64,000 bases of DNA from Larix kaempferi (taxonomy: Eukaryota; Streptophyta; Pinopsida; Pinales; Pinaceae): contig BSBM01000036.1 of assembly GCA_027924585.1 (NCBI GenBank), positions 5,387,001-5,451,000 of the forward strand. The letters run 5' to 3'. Position 1 is the first letter of the stretch; every line of letters starts with the position of its first letter. The translations under genes and the position numbers were made by a program. The notes beneath the pieces are model-generated. The model saw only the letters and a list, made by a program, of their open reading frames with translations, did not search any database and was not told the DNA's origin. Below are positions 22,990-34,204 of the stretch, one piece after another.

Positions 22990-24470
22990 CCAACGATGAT
23001 AGATGAAAATGGCGAAAAATTGGTGATTACTGGAATGAAGAGAAAACCACAGAGATCACTAGCCTCCTTAAAGAATTTCAGGATGTATTTAAACGAGATT
23101 ATAAAGACCTGAAAGGAATCGTACATGAGATGGGTGAAATGAAGATTGATATCAAACCAAACACCAAACCAGTAAATAAAAGACCATACAAACTTGCACA
23201 CAAGTACAAGGATATTGTAAAAAAGGAGATCGATAGCTTGCTTGCCGTAGGAATCATCTATCTGATCGATCAATCAGAATGGGTGATTCTGATGGTCATA
23301 CAACAGAAAAATCATGAGCCGACACGATTGTGAATATGTGTCTACTTTCACGAACTTAATAAAGTAACACTCACTGACCCTTTTCCTACTCCTTTCGCTC
23401 ATGAAATCATTAATGAAGTTGCAGGGCATGAGAGCTATTCCTTCACGGTTGGATTTTCTGGGTACAACCAAGTACCCATTGCCAAAGAAGACCAGAAGAA
23501 GACAACATTTGTCTGTGAGTTCGGATCATTTGATTATAAAGTCATTCTGTTTGGTCTAAAGAATGCACCAGCTGTCTTTTCTTGAATTGTCGTCAAATAT
23601 TTTCAAGAATACATCTACAAAAATATGGCTGTCTACTTTGATGATTGGACAATCTACTCCATGTTGAAGGATCACCAAAAATGGCTCTGGTTGATTCTAG
23701 AAAGATGTCGACAAATTCAACTCTTGCTGAACATCAATAAATGCATTTTCGCAACTCCTATCATGATATTATTGGGCCATGTCATGTGCAAGGAAGGCAT
23801 AAAATTCGACTCTGCTAAAATCAAGATCATTCTCGACCTCAAGCCATCGGTCAACTCTAAGCAAGTGCGAATCCTGTTGGGCCACACAGGATACTATTGA
23901 AAGTTCATCCGACATTATTATGACATGATGTATCCCTTGGAGGAATTACTAAAAGAAAATCAAGAATATAAGTGGACTAACGAGTGCAATACATTTTTCG
24001 ACATCCTGAAAAGAAAACTTACCGAAGCACATATACTCCAATTGTCGACCTGTTCGATCAAGTTCCATGTGCATATCAACGTGTCGGGAATAGAAGTAGG
24101 TGCAATTTTAACACAACCTAGTGATGATGGAATGGATTACCCCAATGCATTCAATAGAAGAAAATTGAACAAAGCGGAAATAAATTATTCCATAACAAAA
24201 AGAGAAGCATTGGGTACGGTATTGGCATTGCAGAAATACCGACACTATCTATTGGCTAACCATTTTGTCTTTTATAGATATCATCAAGCACTAAAGTACT
24301 TAGTCAATAATCCATTGCACCATGGAATATTATGTCATTGGTTACTGTTATTCCAGGAATTTGAATTTGAAGTCATAGTTTGACCAGGAAAGGCAAATGT
24401 CGGACCCGACCACTTGTCGCGAATCGACACAGGAAAAGAGCCGACATGAATTGAAGATGAACTACCAAAC
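22990..24470 (+). pseudogene. pol: Element B reverse transcriptase and RNase H
   Basis: This is the gypsy reverse transcriptase, joined to RNase H. EFQDVFKRDYKDL, KRPYKLAHKYKDIVKKEID and GLKNAPAVFS are typical motifs. The second active-site motif is intact (YFDD at 23634-23645). The first, expected as MDGFSG, reads TVGFSG at 23445-23462, so its catalytic Asp is Val. RNase H starts near 24040; INVSG replaces the usual DASG, TKREAL keeps the Glu, and FYRYHQALKYL has Tyr for the usual Asp. The domain ends near PGKANVGPDHLSR. It is all in one frame with stops (for example 23331, 23583, 23898 and 24381) and no frameshift that I can see. Confidence 0.92.
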
Positions 24471-24476
24471 ACGCAC

Positions 24477-24907
24477 TTGTTTATAATTGAAGGTGTCCCC
24501 TCGGAGGTAGCGAAGATTGCACAATTTCTTGAGGATGGCGAGCACCAGAAGGAATGTCGGAAAAGAAAAAACAAGATTCTCACAATGAAAGTTGCACCTT
24601 ACACTCTAATCAATGGATTCCTTTATAAACATGGCCTTGACGACATATTACAACGATGTGCAATTGAACACGAACGAAAAATTATACTGACAGAGGCGCA
24701 TTATGGAACGATAGGAGGACATTATCACGTCGACATCACATCAAGAAATATTTTGCAATCTAGACTTTGGTGGCCGACAGTGCACAAAGACTGTCGATAT
24801 TTTGTAAGTAAATGTGATATATGTCAATGAATGGGCCGACCTCTGCTAAGCACATAAATGCCCCTTGTTCCAGTAAATCCAATTCGAACATTGGAAATGT
24901 AGGAAAC
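24477..24907 (+). pseudogene. Element B integrase, zinc-binding part
   Basis: This is the N-terminal integrase domain. The H-H-C-C zinc motif is carried by EAHYGTIGGHYH and CRYFVSKCDIC, between about 24690 and 24830. LWWPTVHKDC is the usual spacer. The frame stays open, with stops, up to the edge of insertion E at 24907, where the first core motif would begin. Confidence 0.88.
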
Positions 24908-26320
24908 TGTCACGTCCCCATTTTGACCCCCTTTTTCACTAAATCGTAAATGATGTAATTATTGTAACTTAATCATGGTGAGGAGCTCAAGGCCAAGGCC
25001 CCGCCATTGATTTGTCGTTTTATGTACCGAAAATTAAGAGATAGATGCCTACGGTTCTTGTGCTAGAAGGGCACGATGTAAATAAGACATCATGTAAATA
25101 CGAATTTAATGAAAAAGAACCCACAACCGGCTACGCAATGCAACAAAGAGATGGGGGCATGATCTTTACAAGGAAGAGGGAGGGAAACTATCCAAACCCT
25201 TGAGCCAATGGTATTAATCCATGTGTCAATGGGGAAACCCATAAACCACCAACTACCCATTTTGTCTCATGCACCCAATCATTTACTTCTTCCAAAGATT
25301 GGTTGAGACAATAAATGCCTTGGAATGGGAGAGGTATGGCTGTCAATTTTCGTGCATGGGCAAGCCATCAACTTGGAAAATCGTGTTTTTGCTTGTGGGG
25401 CAAGAAAACCCCCACGAAATTGGCCCAAAGCCATTCTTCACCGATGGCCATTCTTCCTCTCACGCAGTCTGAGCTCCCTGAAGTTTATTCTCACGTTTTT
25501 TGGCCATAACCCTGCATTTTTCCATGCCCAGAAACTCGTTTTGGTATTTTGGAGCAGCTGGGGAAGGAGGGATGCGATTTTGGACTGAGGGAGAGGTCGT
25601 TTTTGCCCTTGGGGCATTTTTTTTCTGAAAGGGGTTGCTCTCCTAGTCGATTTTCCTAGTTACAAATTCGTTTTAAGTCTACCCACGTTTTTCTGGAACT
25701 GGTAGAAACCCACTGTTGGAAAATTCACTGTATAGGCGCTTTTCTCATGCCCAACAATTATGCTTTTGATGATGCATGCACCCATCTCTTAACAGCCTGA
25801 GAAACCCAATTGCGGATTGGCTTGGCTGATTTTGATATACCTTGGGCTATGTGAGAGCCTGTTTTCCCCTTTTTTCTTGTGGAGATCATGCCCAGCTCGG
25901 GGGTGGCAGTGGTGCTGAGAGATTGAGGAGCACCCTGGCCTACGGTTGGGTGGAACGTTGCAGAAGTGTAGCCGGTTGTTGGGACTACTTTCGCATAAGA
26001 TAAGTATTCTCTTGTATTAAATTGAAATTACCATTTGATGAATATTATGAATGTATGTGGATGGGTTAAATGAATTTACTTCCGCTGTGATTTTCTTAAA
26101 ATCATACATTTCCATATGTCTCTGTCATATTCTGTGAATGCTTATGGTTGAAAGTTTCATGGGGCTAGACGCCCAATTCAGCATCACGTCTGTTATGCAC
26201 TTGTATATGTATAATTACATTTTTTAATTCGAATGTTTGTTTAATATGTATGGGGCTGGATGCCCGATTTAACCTCACGATCCTCTCCATCTAGCTAATG
26301 GAATGGGAGGGGACGTGACA
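24908..26320 (+). mobile_element. LTR-only insertion E (solo LTR)
   Basis: The ends are a perfect 12-base inverted repeat: TGTCACGTCCCC at the start and GGGGACGTGACA at the end. Perfect GAAAC duplications lie at 24903-24907 and 26321-26325. There is no internal coding region. The sequence is closely related to insertion G (8282-9899) in the same orientation. It interrupts the integrase of element B just before its first catalytic Asp. Removing it with one target copy restores the frame (ETDFIGPFP). Confidence 0.9.
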
Positions 26321-27011
26321 GAAACAGACTTTATCGGACCATTCCCAATACTTGGCAGACGAACGGGTGCGAGATACACAATCACTGCAGTAGAGTATGT
26401 CACCAAATGGGTTGAGGCAGAACCTGTCGAAACATGTTCAAGCGAGATAGATGAAAAATTTATATACAAGAATATTATCACAAGGTTTGGATGCCCACTT
26501 ACATTGATCAGCGACTAGGGAACCCACTTTGTTTGTAAAACATCGACAAAGACGATAGGTACGACAAGATACCTATCATTCTATGGGCATACAGAACATC
26601 ATATAAAAGAACGATAGGTCAAACCCCTTTCACACATGTATATGGTCAAGAAGCAGTCGTTCCCTTGCACTTTTGAAGACAAGCTCCAAGAATTGCTTAA
26701 GTATTGCACATCGATATCGAAGATGCAAGAAACAAACGCCTAGCTCAACTGTCGAAGCTCGATGAAACCTGAAAGATAGAAATACATCACCAGGAAATCC
26801 AAAAGTAGCAGCAGAAATCCTGACACAATAGAAATATCAAGCATAAAAATCTATCAGTTAGTGACTTAGCATTGCTATATAACAGTCGCGTAAAAGGTAA
26901 ACCGAAAACTTTGCACACATAATGGATGGGTACGTATATTGTCGAAGACATCAATACCAATGGCTCAGTCCGACTAAAAGCCCTATAAGAAAGTCTTATA
27001 AAATGCATAAT
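26321..27011 (+). pseudogene. Element B integrase, core and C-terminal part
   Basis: The core resumes with TDFIGPFP (first Asp) and TLISD*GTHF (second Asp, with a TAG next to it). The sequence then jumps to LWAYRTSYKRTIGQTPF and VYGQEAVVPL at about 26580-26670. The expected middle block with PQANGQ-type Glu is absent, so a deletion of roughly 50-60 codons removed the third catalytic residue. A C-terminal basic region follows (SRVKGKPKTLHT, MGTYIVEDINTNGSVRL). The ORF runs into the LTR of element C at 27012. Confidence 0.85.
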
Positions 27012-27910
27012 TGTTATCGGACAATCCACTCGAGCGGACGCGAGCAGGATCTCCCTAGCTCAAAGTGAGTCTAGAACAAATAGAACAGACTACTAATTCA
27101 TTTCCTAGATCTACTTAAGGATCGAGTACTAGATGCCTTACCTTTCACTTCACAATCCTTTCTCCTGAATGCTGCTCCACGTCTCACGGTCGTCAGATCC
27201 AAGCTACAAGACCTGTCAAGACAAGAAACAAGAGTAACCAATAAAATACATCTATACAATAAGAGATCTAAGTAAACAGTTAAGCAGGTAAACTACTTAA
27301 TATCATTGCACACATGAACAACATTGGTGGAAATCATTTGTATTACTGCAAATAGAAGAATAAATAATAGAGATATAGAACCACAACCAAGGGTTAACGT
27401 TGTAGCCCTTCTCCGACAAAGCTAATTGCCATATCCTTCCAAGGAAGTATGAGTTCTCCAATAGGTGAGTGGAGATGTTCTAAGAGTGATTTCACCAGCA
27501 TGTAGATACCATAGCCTTCCTCCTTTTGGGATGGGAGTGAGCTTCGTTTATATAGGACTAAATGGATAGGGTATGGATAGGATAACTTGAGAGATGGTAG
27601 GAGAGGCTTAAGGGATCTCTCCAAAGGTTTGGGAACCAAGTGCCAGCTCTTCCAAGAGGCCAGGGATAGGGTCCCAAGTTAGCAAGCTTCAAGATGGACC
27701 TCGAAGAAGCTATTTTTTCTATCTAACTAACTTCGTCGAACCCTGTAATGGAGCAAGGTGCGACGTCGCATGGTGCTAGTGTGTAGACTACGACGACCCT
27801 TCAAAACTTAGCACAATTGGGTACAAATCCTCCTAGGATGATTACTTAGTCCAAGTATCTTCAGCGGTGTATACACTGAATCTTATGATGAGTAGATTTT
27901 GGGTGTAACA
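27012..27910 (-). repeat. 3' LTR of gypsy element C
   Basis: It is the same length as the copy at 47570-48468. About a dozen differences are seen in the first 240 aligned bases. The minus-strand TATA box CCTATATAAA is in the same relative position as in the other copy (27547-27556). Confidence 0.93.
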
Positions 27911-29700
27911 GAATGCCCCCCAAAGCATGAAGCTGTTGAAGATAGGCAGGTGAAGTGCTTTGATAGAAGTAATTGCAATAGACTCGTCGGACGAAGAACA
28001 TTGCTGCAGTACAATTGACTCTGAACTGACAATCCCATATGAAGTACAACATGGCTACTAACCAATACATTGCATATCCATGGTAGTAATGACCGACTGA
28101 ACACAATCATGGCTACTAGACACAAGCGTAGATCCATGATGAGATGATAACACAACCATGACCAATACAAAAGTGGATCCGTGTAATATAACTTAATACA
28201 AACTCCATCGCAACCTAGGTAAAACATGACTCCCCAGGGTCTTCAAGCTGAACTCGCAATGATACGAATCTATCCATGTGATTACAAATGTCTTCACGTT
28301 GAACATGGTAGAAGCCACTTGATTTCCGACCATTTATGTAAACCATTAACAAGTGCGAGGGAGATCACCATTGATGTCAATGATTCCCAAGGTATCATAG
28401 TACATATCATCAAGCGCGAATAAATGAGTTGAAGTCGAACACAAGATGAAATATTTCAATCAAGAGTCAATGATGTAAACTCATGATGAAAGCAAGGTAA
28501 CCTGCCATTGAGGCATGCAGGGCCAAGGTACTTGACTAGTTTCTAGATTCAATCCTCAGATGATGTGTTGAATTTGACAAGGATGAATCCGTTGAAGGAG
28601 GGCCATGATGAATCCCCCATCAATTGACACGAAACACAACAAAAATGTATAAGGTATATAAGACTGACTCAGAGTAGACCGATGTGATGGTGGGTGTACT
28701 GACTACAAATGATAAATAATAGACATATTCTTGAACATGGGCATGGCATGACTTGGAAGTATTGACATGACGAGTGCGACACAAATTCTCAAAGCGACTG
28801 ATGATGGAAGCTTTTCTTTGAATGACTCAAAGGAGTGATAATACTTAGGAAATAAGTGGAACTCGAAGACAAACGGATGATCCAAGTGTTGTATGCAAAT
28901 GCAGATGAGTGCCATGTTCAAGAACGACTACATACTGTCACTAATAAGGTATGTAACACAAACACTTTCCTTTTTCCCCATCATGAATGATGAGTGCCTC
29001 ATGTGTTTTTTACGAGCTTGATGAGGGTAACCAGATTCTCGGTATAGCTCATCTCATAGATGAGTCCAATCCCAAATATTTTCCGAACCTGGGATAGGAG
29101 GGGTTCGTCCCATGACGGGCCCTTCAATGTGAAAATTTTAACAAGTCCATAGAAGGTAAAATTGGTCGTCATTTCATGTTTAGAGAGTCTGAAAAGAACT
29201 AAAGGAGACTCCAACAATCCTTTTTCGTAAAGTTAGCCTCATTGCCCAAAAAAGGGTAAAACAACGCAGGAGAGGACTCTTCCAGTCATGATTGGCTAGA
29301 GTATACCTTTTTTGTAATTAGTGCCTCCTGGTCCGAAAAAGGGGTAAACTATCACCAGGAAGACGACCATTAAAATATTTTAACAAGCGTGAACGCGACA
29401 AGTTCGCTTGGAAATATTTTCATTTTTCGAGAGCCTGAAAAGAGATTAACGGTAGACTCCAGGGGGTGTCCTTTTCCGTGGAATTTTAACGAGCCCGGAA
29501 AAGTGATAAATCATAACTCGGTACTTGTTCTCATAGTTCCATGAGTATGAGAACAAACGAAGAGTAAACTCATCATCACACAATAATTACAGACTAACCG
29601 TTGCAAAAATAATCACAAAACGTTTAAGGGAGTGTTCATACCTGTGATGACCATTGTGATACAAGAAACGGCACAAAAGACCACTTACAACTCCTGCACA
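27911..29700. other. Non-coding 3' region of element C
   Basis: No gene was found. The bases next to the LTR read GGGGGGCATTC on the minus strand (27911-27921), the likely polypurine tract. At 29186-29510 a loosely repeated block is seen: gagagtctgaaaagaacta at 29186 and gagcctgaaaagagattaa at 29440, each followed by ggagactcc/gtagactcc, with related aaaaaagggtaaa words between. Confidence 0.55.
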
Positions 29701-29800
29701 CTAGAAAATGTGTCAAATAGCCTCAAATATGACAAAAATGGTCAAAAACTATGATAAATGGCCCAAGAGCATCAAAATATTTGAAATGGAATATTCCATT

Positions 29801-29814
29801 CTATTTATAAATAG
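29801..29814 (+). promoter_or_regulatory. Candidate TATA box of the antisense gene in element C
   Basis: CTATTTATAAATAG is a perfect 14-base palindrome on the plus strand, about 130 bases before a canonical splice donor. Its place upstream of the spliced plus-strand ORF suggests a core promoter independent of the LTRs. Confidence 0.55.
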
Positions 29815-29944
29815 AAAAATGGGCCAAAATAGATTTCATTGTTTCATTTGCCAATTTGGGAGGAGAAGAACCAATTTGGAGCCAAAACTTCCTTTGCCGA
29901 TTTCGAGAGCTACGATCTGCCATTTCACCCACCGTCAGGAGCAG

Positions 29945-30255
29945 GTAAGCCTAAAATTCATCCAGCAACTTTCCAGTGGGTTAGATTTTGTTTTTTAGGT
30001 TCAATTTTTGGGTTTTTTAATGAATTCATGGAGGGCTATTGCGCTCTCGGCTCGTCGCAGTTGGCCCTTTCGGGAACGGCGACAAGACTAACTCGGCACA
30101 AGTCACGAATGGGTAAAGTGCAACGACATCCCATTGTATGCAAAAGTACAGTGTGACAGCGGAGTAGCATTTCCCAAACATCAAAATGAATCCAAAAAAT
30201 GAACTTGCAGAAGTTGAAGTAGGATCTAGCAGTGTTTAAATGTCCCTTTTGGCAG
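29945..30255 (+). other. Intron 1 of the antisense gene
   Basis: Donor GCAG|GTAAGCC and acceptor CCTTTTGGCAG|G, 311 bases, T-rich in its middle. It probably separates a leader exon from the first coding exon; the frame across it cannot be tested because exon 1 has no sure start codon. Confidence 0.5.
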
Positions 30256-31125
30256 GTTGTTTGCTAGCCAACATGGTTTTAGAGTGGCGAGAACGAGAAC
30301 ACGAAGTAGAAGATGAACAAGTTGCCAATGATCCACAATGCGTGGATTCCTTGAGGAACTGTGGTTTGCTCAAGTTATTTGAGATTCAAGGGATGAGATC
30401 CCAAATCCCATTGCTATCACACATGCTCCAGATTTGGGATGCGGCCTGACAGTATTTCGTGATTGGTGAGCACATCCTCACAATAAATGTTGAGGACATC
30501 TATTTTCTCATAGGTCTGTCCTAGAGAGGGTAAATTATACATCTTACTGGAACACGGGCCAGTGACCACACAGTTGATGACATGGTGTCACAGCATTGTA
30601 CTGCTCTTTCTCAATCTTCCAGTGGGAAGATCCTTATCAAGGATGTGGTGAGCTGCCCACTGCGTACCATATTGCTTACTATTACTAGAGCGGCGGGTAG
30701 CCACGCCCCACACACGGCTACTCGAACTCAGATGCTTTATGCGGAGGACTGTATGTCCCCCATGGTTTTCAACTGGTGAGAGGGTCTCCTCACAAACGTC
30801 CGAGCTCAACTGACTAAGTGTCGGCGGGGAGAGCTCAAGCAGTTTGGTTATGGATCGATCATGGTATCGTTCCTCTTGGAGCGGATCCCTCTCTTGCATC
30901 CACAAGTAGTACTAGATGACAGGGAGCCTCGAGATCCCCACATGCTCAGATGGGCTAAGGTGATGACTCGTCATGGTGGAGGACCTATCGTCATTTTTGG
31001 TCCCAATTTCTTCAACCAGCTGGAAGGCCAGTTACTCATGGTTGAGGACTTCTCATACAATGATACAGATTTCAGAGAGGATCCTAACTTGATGTTGCCT
31101 GAGGGTGTAGCATGGGGTGACATAG

Positions 31126-31214
31126 GTGAGAACAAAAAACCCTTGTACTTTTAGTTTTGTATATTTATCATTTTTTTGATGCAGTGCTGACAAGTATATA
31201 ACAAGTGTGTGCAG
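31126..31214 (+). other. Intron 2 of the antisense gene
   Basis: Donor ATAG|GTGAGAA and acceptor GTGTGTGCAG|ATG, 89 bases. Splicing joins GVAWGDI to DVGPVRPIGISLLV without changing frame, which supports it. Confidence 0.7.
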
Positions 31215-31532
31215 ATGTGGGGCCCGTACGGCCCATAGGAATTTCTCTCTTGGTGAGGAGAGACAAAGGTGGGGAAGTAGTTGTGCCCCCAGGCGCTCAT
31301 GCTGCCATCGAGGAGATGGAGGAGGTATACAGGAACTTGTCCCAGTTGACAGTGGAGGTTCCTGAGCCAGTGATAGATGACCTACTGAGACCTATGTAGA
31401 GGTTTGGGGTTGGAGTGTCTGTACGCTTCAATTCCCTACTCCGCAAGGTAGTGAGAACTGTGGATTGCTTCCTCACTCAACAACAATGGGTTGTTTGTGC
31501 AAGGGGTGGTGTACGGGTCAGGCGTCAGGCCT

Positions 31533-31808
31533 AATGACACTATTATACTTGTACTGAGAGCTTAGAGGCCTCATATTTTGTACTACTGAAAGCTACGATG
31601 CTTCATATTTTGTAGAGACTCACTGAAATCCATCGTGCTTGATATTTTGTACCAGCACTACTTTTGAGCGATATATATATATACAGACATTCTCGATGAT
31701 TTATACATTATGTGTTTTAAAATGATGAGTGATGTGATCTTGTTTACATGTTTGCTTTTATACATTACATTATTTACATGTCGTGAATGATTTTACATAT
31801 TATGAATA
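31533..31808. other. Spacer between antisense gene and extra RNase H
   Basis: The word cttcatattttgta and its variants occur three times at 31569, 31599 and 31640 (about 30-40 bases apart). A (TA)n run lies near 31670. No gene. Confidence 0.5.
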
Positions 31809-32276
31809 TTACGTGTGTGTGATGTACCAATCCAAAATGAAGTTGGCCATCGAGCCAGCAACTATGTTTAACTCTCGTGGAATGTGTAGGTATTGAACGA
31901 ATTCAAATGACCTTTCTAGGAGACGTACTCGTCTGAAGAGATGGAGTAAGGTGGGATCACGGATGGCGTAAACCCGGTTCAGATGGGAAACCACTAATTG
32001 AGAATCCATGTGGATGATAATGTGGTTCATACCCAAGGAAATGGCATTAGCTAGGGTTCCGATTACTGCCTGATACTCTGCAGCATTGTTCGTCACAAAC
32101 CCTAGGCAACTTCCTCCTGAGCTAATGAGCTCACTTGTTGGGGAATATAGTACCCAGGCTACCGAAGCAAGGTTATGGGTATGCCGACTGGTGCCGTCCG
32201 CGAATCCATAGCACGTTTCCATCTGCACACGTAGACAGAACATGGTATAAGGAGCGGAAACAAGATCTAAAGACAC
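31809..32276 (-). pseudogene. Extra RNase H domain behind the integrase (element C)
   Basis: This is a second RNase H of the type found in plant Tat elements. Acidic motifs in order are GFADGTSRH (Asp), NNAAEYQAV (Glu) and IHMDSQLVVSHL (Asp). The fourth site reads NIVAGSMAN, where AD would be expected, so the last catalytic Asp is now Gly. The domain lies downstream of the integrase stop, not between the usual RNase H and integrase. The domain begins at METCYGF (32222); just before it CTACGTGTGCAG looks like a splice acceptor, so it may be reached by splicing. The Met upstream at 32276 is probably intronic. The C-terminus FILDWYITHT is intact with a stop at 31809. Confidence 0.8.
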
Positions 32277-32362
32277 TCAAAAATAAAAGCGTCACAACAC
32301 ACACAAAAACACAAAAAACACGCCATGTACAGTATATACAAGAAAGTTTAAGCATGATGAAT

Positions 32363-32430
32363 TTAGGCATAGTATCTCTTTAGGTAAATCCCATTGCGGG
32401 GTTCACCCAAAGAGATTCTGTCATAGTCTT
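32363..32430 (-). pseudogene. C-terminal tail of element C integrase, cut off by insertion F
   Basis: On the minus strand this reads YDRISLGEPRNGIYLKRYYA and stops at 32363-32365. It continues the integrase ORF in frame once insertion F and one target copy are removed (ELEY then YDRIS). The KRYYA-type end is typical of plant gypsy polyproteins. Confidence 0.85.
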
Positions 32431-34199
32431 TGTAATGTCCCCATTCAAATAGGTGCATAGTAAGACAATCCCATCAATCCTACTAGTTTCCTAGGTTGGA
32501 TGGGCACATGTGGGATGGTAATAAGGAAGCTAATAAATGATATTTAGACATTAGAGGGGTTCAAGAATTTAATAAATATGGTGAATAAATAAATTCAAGA
32601 TAAATTCTAAGTGGCAAGTGGTTTTGGAGACATATGGAGGTGGTGGGACCCACACTAGCTTGATTTTTCATAATACATGGTATCTCTCTTTTGCAAATTC
32701 GAATTAATGGGAATGTGAACACTCTTGGGTGAGTTGGTAAGTCATAACACATTTCATTGAGCATCTTAGTTCGAATTGGGAAGGATTGGTAACCTCCATG
32801 GAAGATAAAGAGTCAAAGTAGAAGTTTGTGGACACTTGGGCTAGATTCCCTAACCCCTATGACACCAATGATGGAGCATCTATGAAAACTATGACAAATT
32901 GCAGACCTGAACTTTGACATCTGACCACTATGACATGTCAACACCAAAAATAGGCTCAAGGAAGTCGAATTTGGGAGTTGGAGAAGCCAAAGAGACTCAA
33001 AATCGAATTTGGGAGAAGATGGAAGGTTGGAACTAGGAGACAAGTGGCAAATGTGAAATATTTCCTAAATGGAAATATATTGAATCTATTGAGAGGATTT
33101 CGACCCTTAGAAGGCTAATGTTGGTTATAAAATGTAGAAATGAAGAATGAGAATGGATTTTGATGATTTGAGAAAAATTGCATTTGTGAAGAGAGAGCTA
33201 GTGGATGACTAGTTTCTTACCTTAGCCAATTTCAAGGGTGAAAGATTCCAATCCAAGTTGGTGTTTGGAGAGGCCACTCAGGTCTTTCATGGTGCTTTAA
33301 TGGAGTTTGTATTTGTAGGTATCAGCTACAGGAAGTTTCATGGTTTGGTTTAGTGCAGCACTTTCTCTCCACCGTTTCCAGTTTTGAAGGCATATTCATG
33401 CTCCTTGAGGGAGGGCGTTTTTGGTGAGCACTTGTGCTTCTTGAGAGATATTCTCATTATATATTTCTTATTGTAATAGCTTCATATCCTCTGTTATTAA
33501 TATTCAGAAAGCCTCAAGTCGAAATACCCACTGGTTGTATGCAAAACTATTGATTAATGAGCAAACAATGTCCATTTCCCCAATGCATTGATGTATGACA
33601 CTATAATGTTGATTATTTTGAATGGATGGATGATTCTCTGATATATTTGTGATCAATATACTACCATGGATGTCTTATACAAGTTTCATGTACTGTACTT
33701 GAGCATTTGAAGCATTTTTACTCAATTTAGTTGTATTGGGAGGTGAAATAGTGCCATTTCCCCAAGGGCCGAATTGGGGGTTTTTGCTGTTGAATGTGAG
33801 AGAGTTAGAACAGTAGTAAAAATCAATTAATGGTGCATATGAGACCTTAATCACATAATTAACACATTATATACCTCTTTTCATAAATTCGTGGGAGTTT
33901 GGAGGCATTTGGAAGGCCATTTTCAGTGTTACCCAGGGGGGATTTGATGCACAAATTACTAGTCAAAATTACCTATATTGATTAGAATACAAATCAATTT
34001 TGCAGCAGTATTTGGAGGGCCATAAAACATCCCTGAACCTGATATTCAAGTCTAAATACCATTCATACACTCCTACAGAATATTTGGGAGCATTTGGGTT
34101 GATTTGGAGGTCAAAACAGTTAAACTAGTTAAAGGTCGAAATTGGGGAAAAAGCGGAAAAATTGGCATTTTAATAGAATTTTGAAAAAGGGTCATTACA
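32431..34199 (+). mobile_element. LTR-only insertion F (solo LTR)
   Basis: It starts TGTAATGTCCCC and ends GGTCATTACA. The flanks are GTCTT (32426-32430) and GTATT (34200-34204), a target duplication with one mismatch. A TATA box TATAAAA at 33126-33132 lies about 695 bases in, as in an LTR U3 read on the plus strand. There is no coding domain. It shares only the first dozen bases with G, so it is a different or diverged family. It splits the integrase ORF of element C. Confidence 0.8.
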
Positions 34200-34204
34200 G
34201 TATT

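Larger units (their letters stand above)
29835..31532 (+). pseudogene. Plant-mobile-domain-like protein gene, antisense within element C
   Basis: This is a spliced gene on the strand opposite to element C. Intron 1 is 29945-30255 (CAG|GTAAGC ... TTTTGGCAG|G). Intron 2 is 31126-31214 (ATAG|GTGAG ... TGTGTGCAG|A), and splicing it keeps the frame. The protein has the plant mobile domain pattern: LLKLFEIQGM, LLSHMLQIWD, FVIGEHILTINVEDIYFLIGL, MLYAEDCMSPMVFNW, ERIPLLHPQVVLD and MLRWAKVMTRHGG. Such domains occur in MAIN-like proteins and in transposons, and antisense ORFs of this kind are known from Tat-type elements. Stops in exon 2 (about 30447, 30522, 30531 and 30777) and one in exon 3 (31397) make it a pseudogene. 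There is no frameshift in exon 2. The end at about 31532 is my choice of frame stop. Confidence 0.65.

Noticed and set aside
31809-32276. Extra RNase H as an independent host gene
   Set aside because: It is on the same strand as element C, directly behind the integrase, and of the type found in Tat elements, so element origin is simpler.
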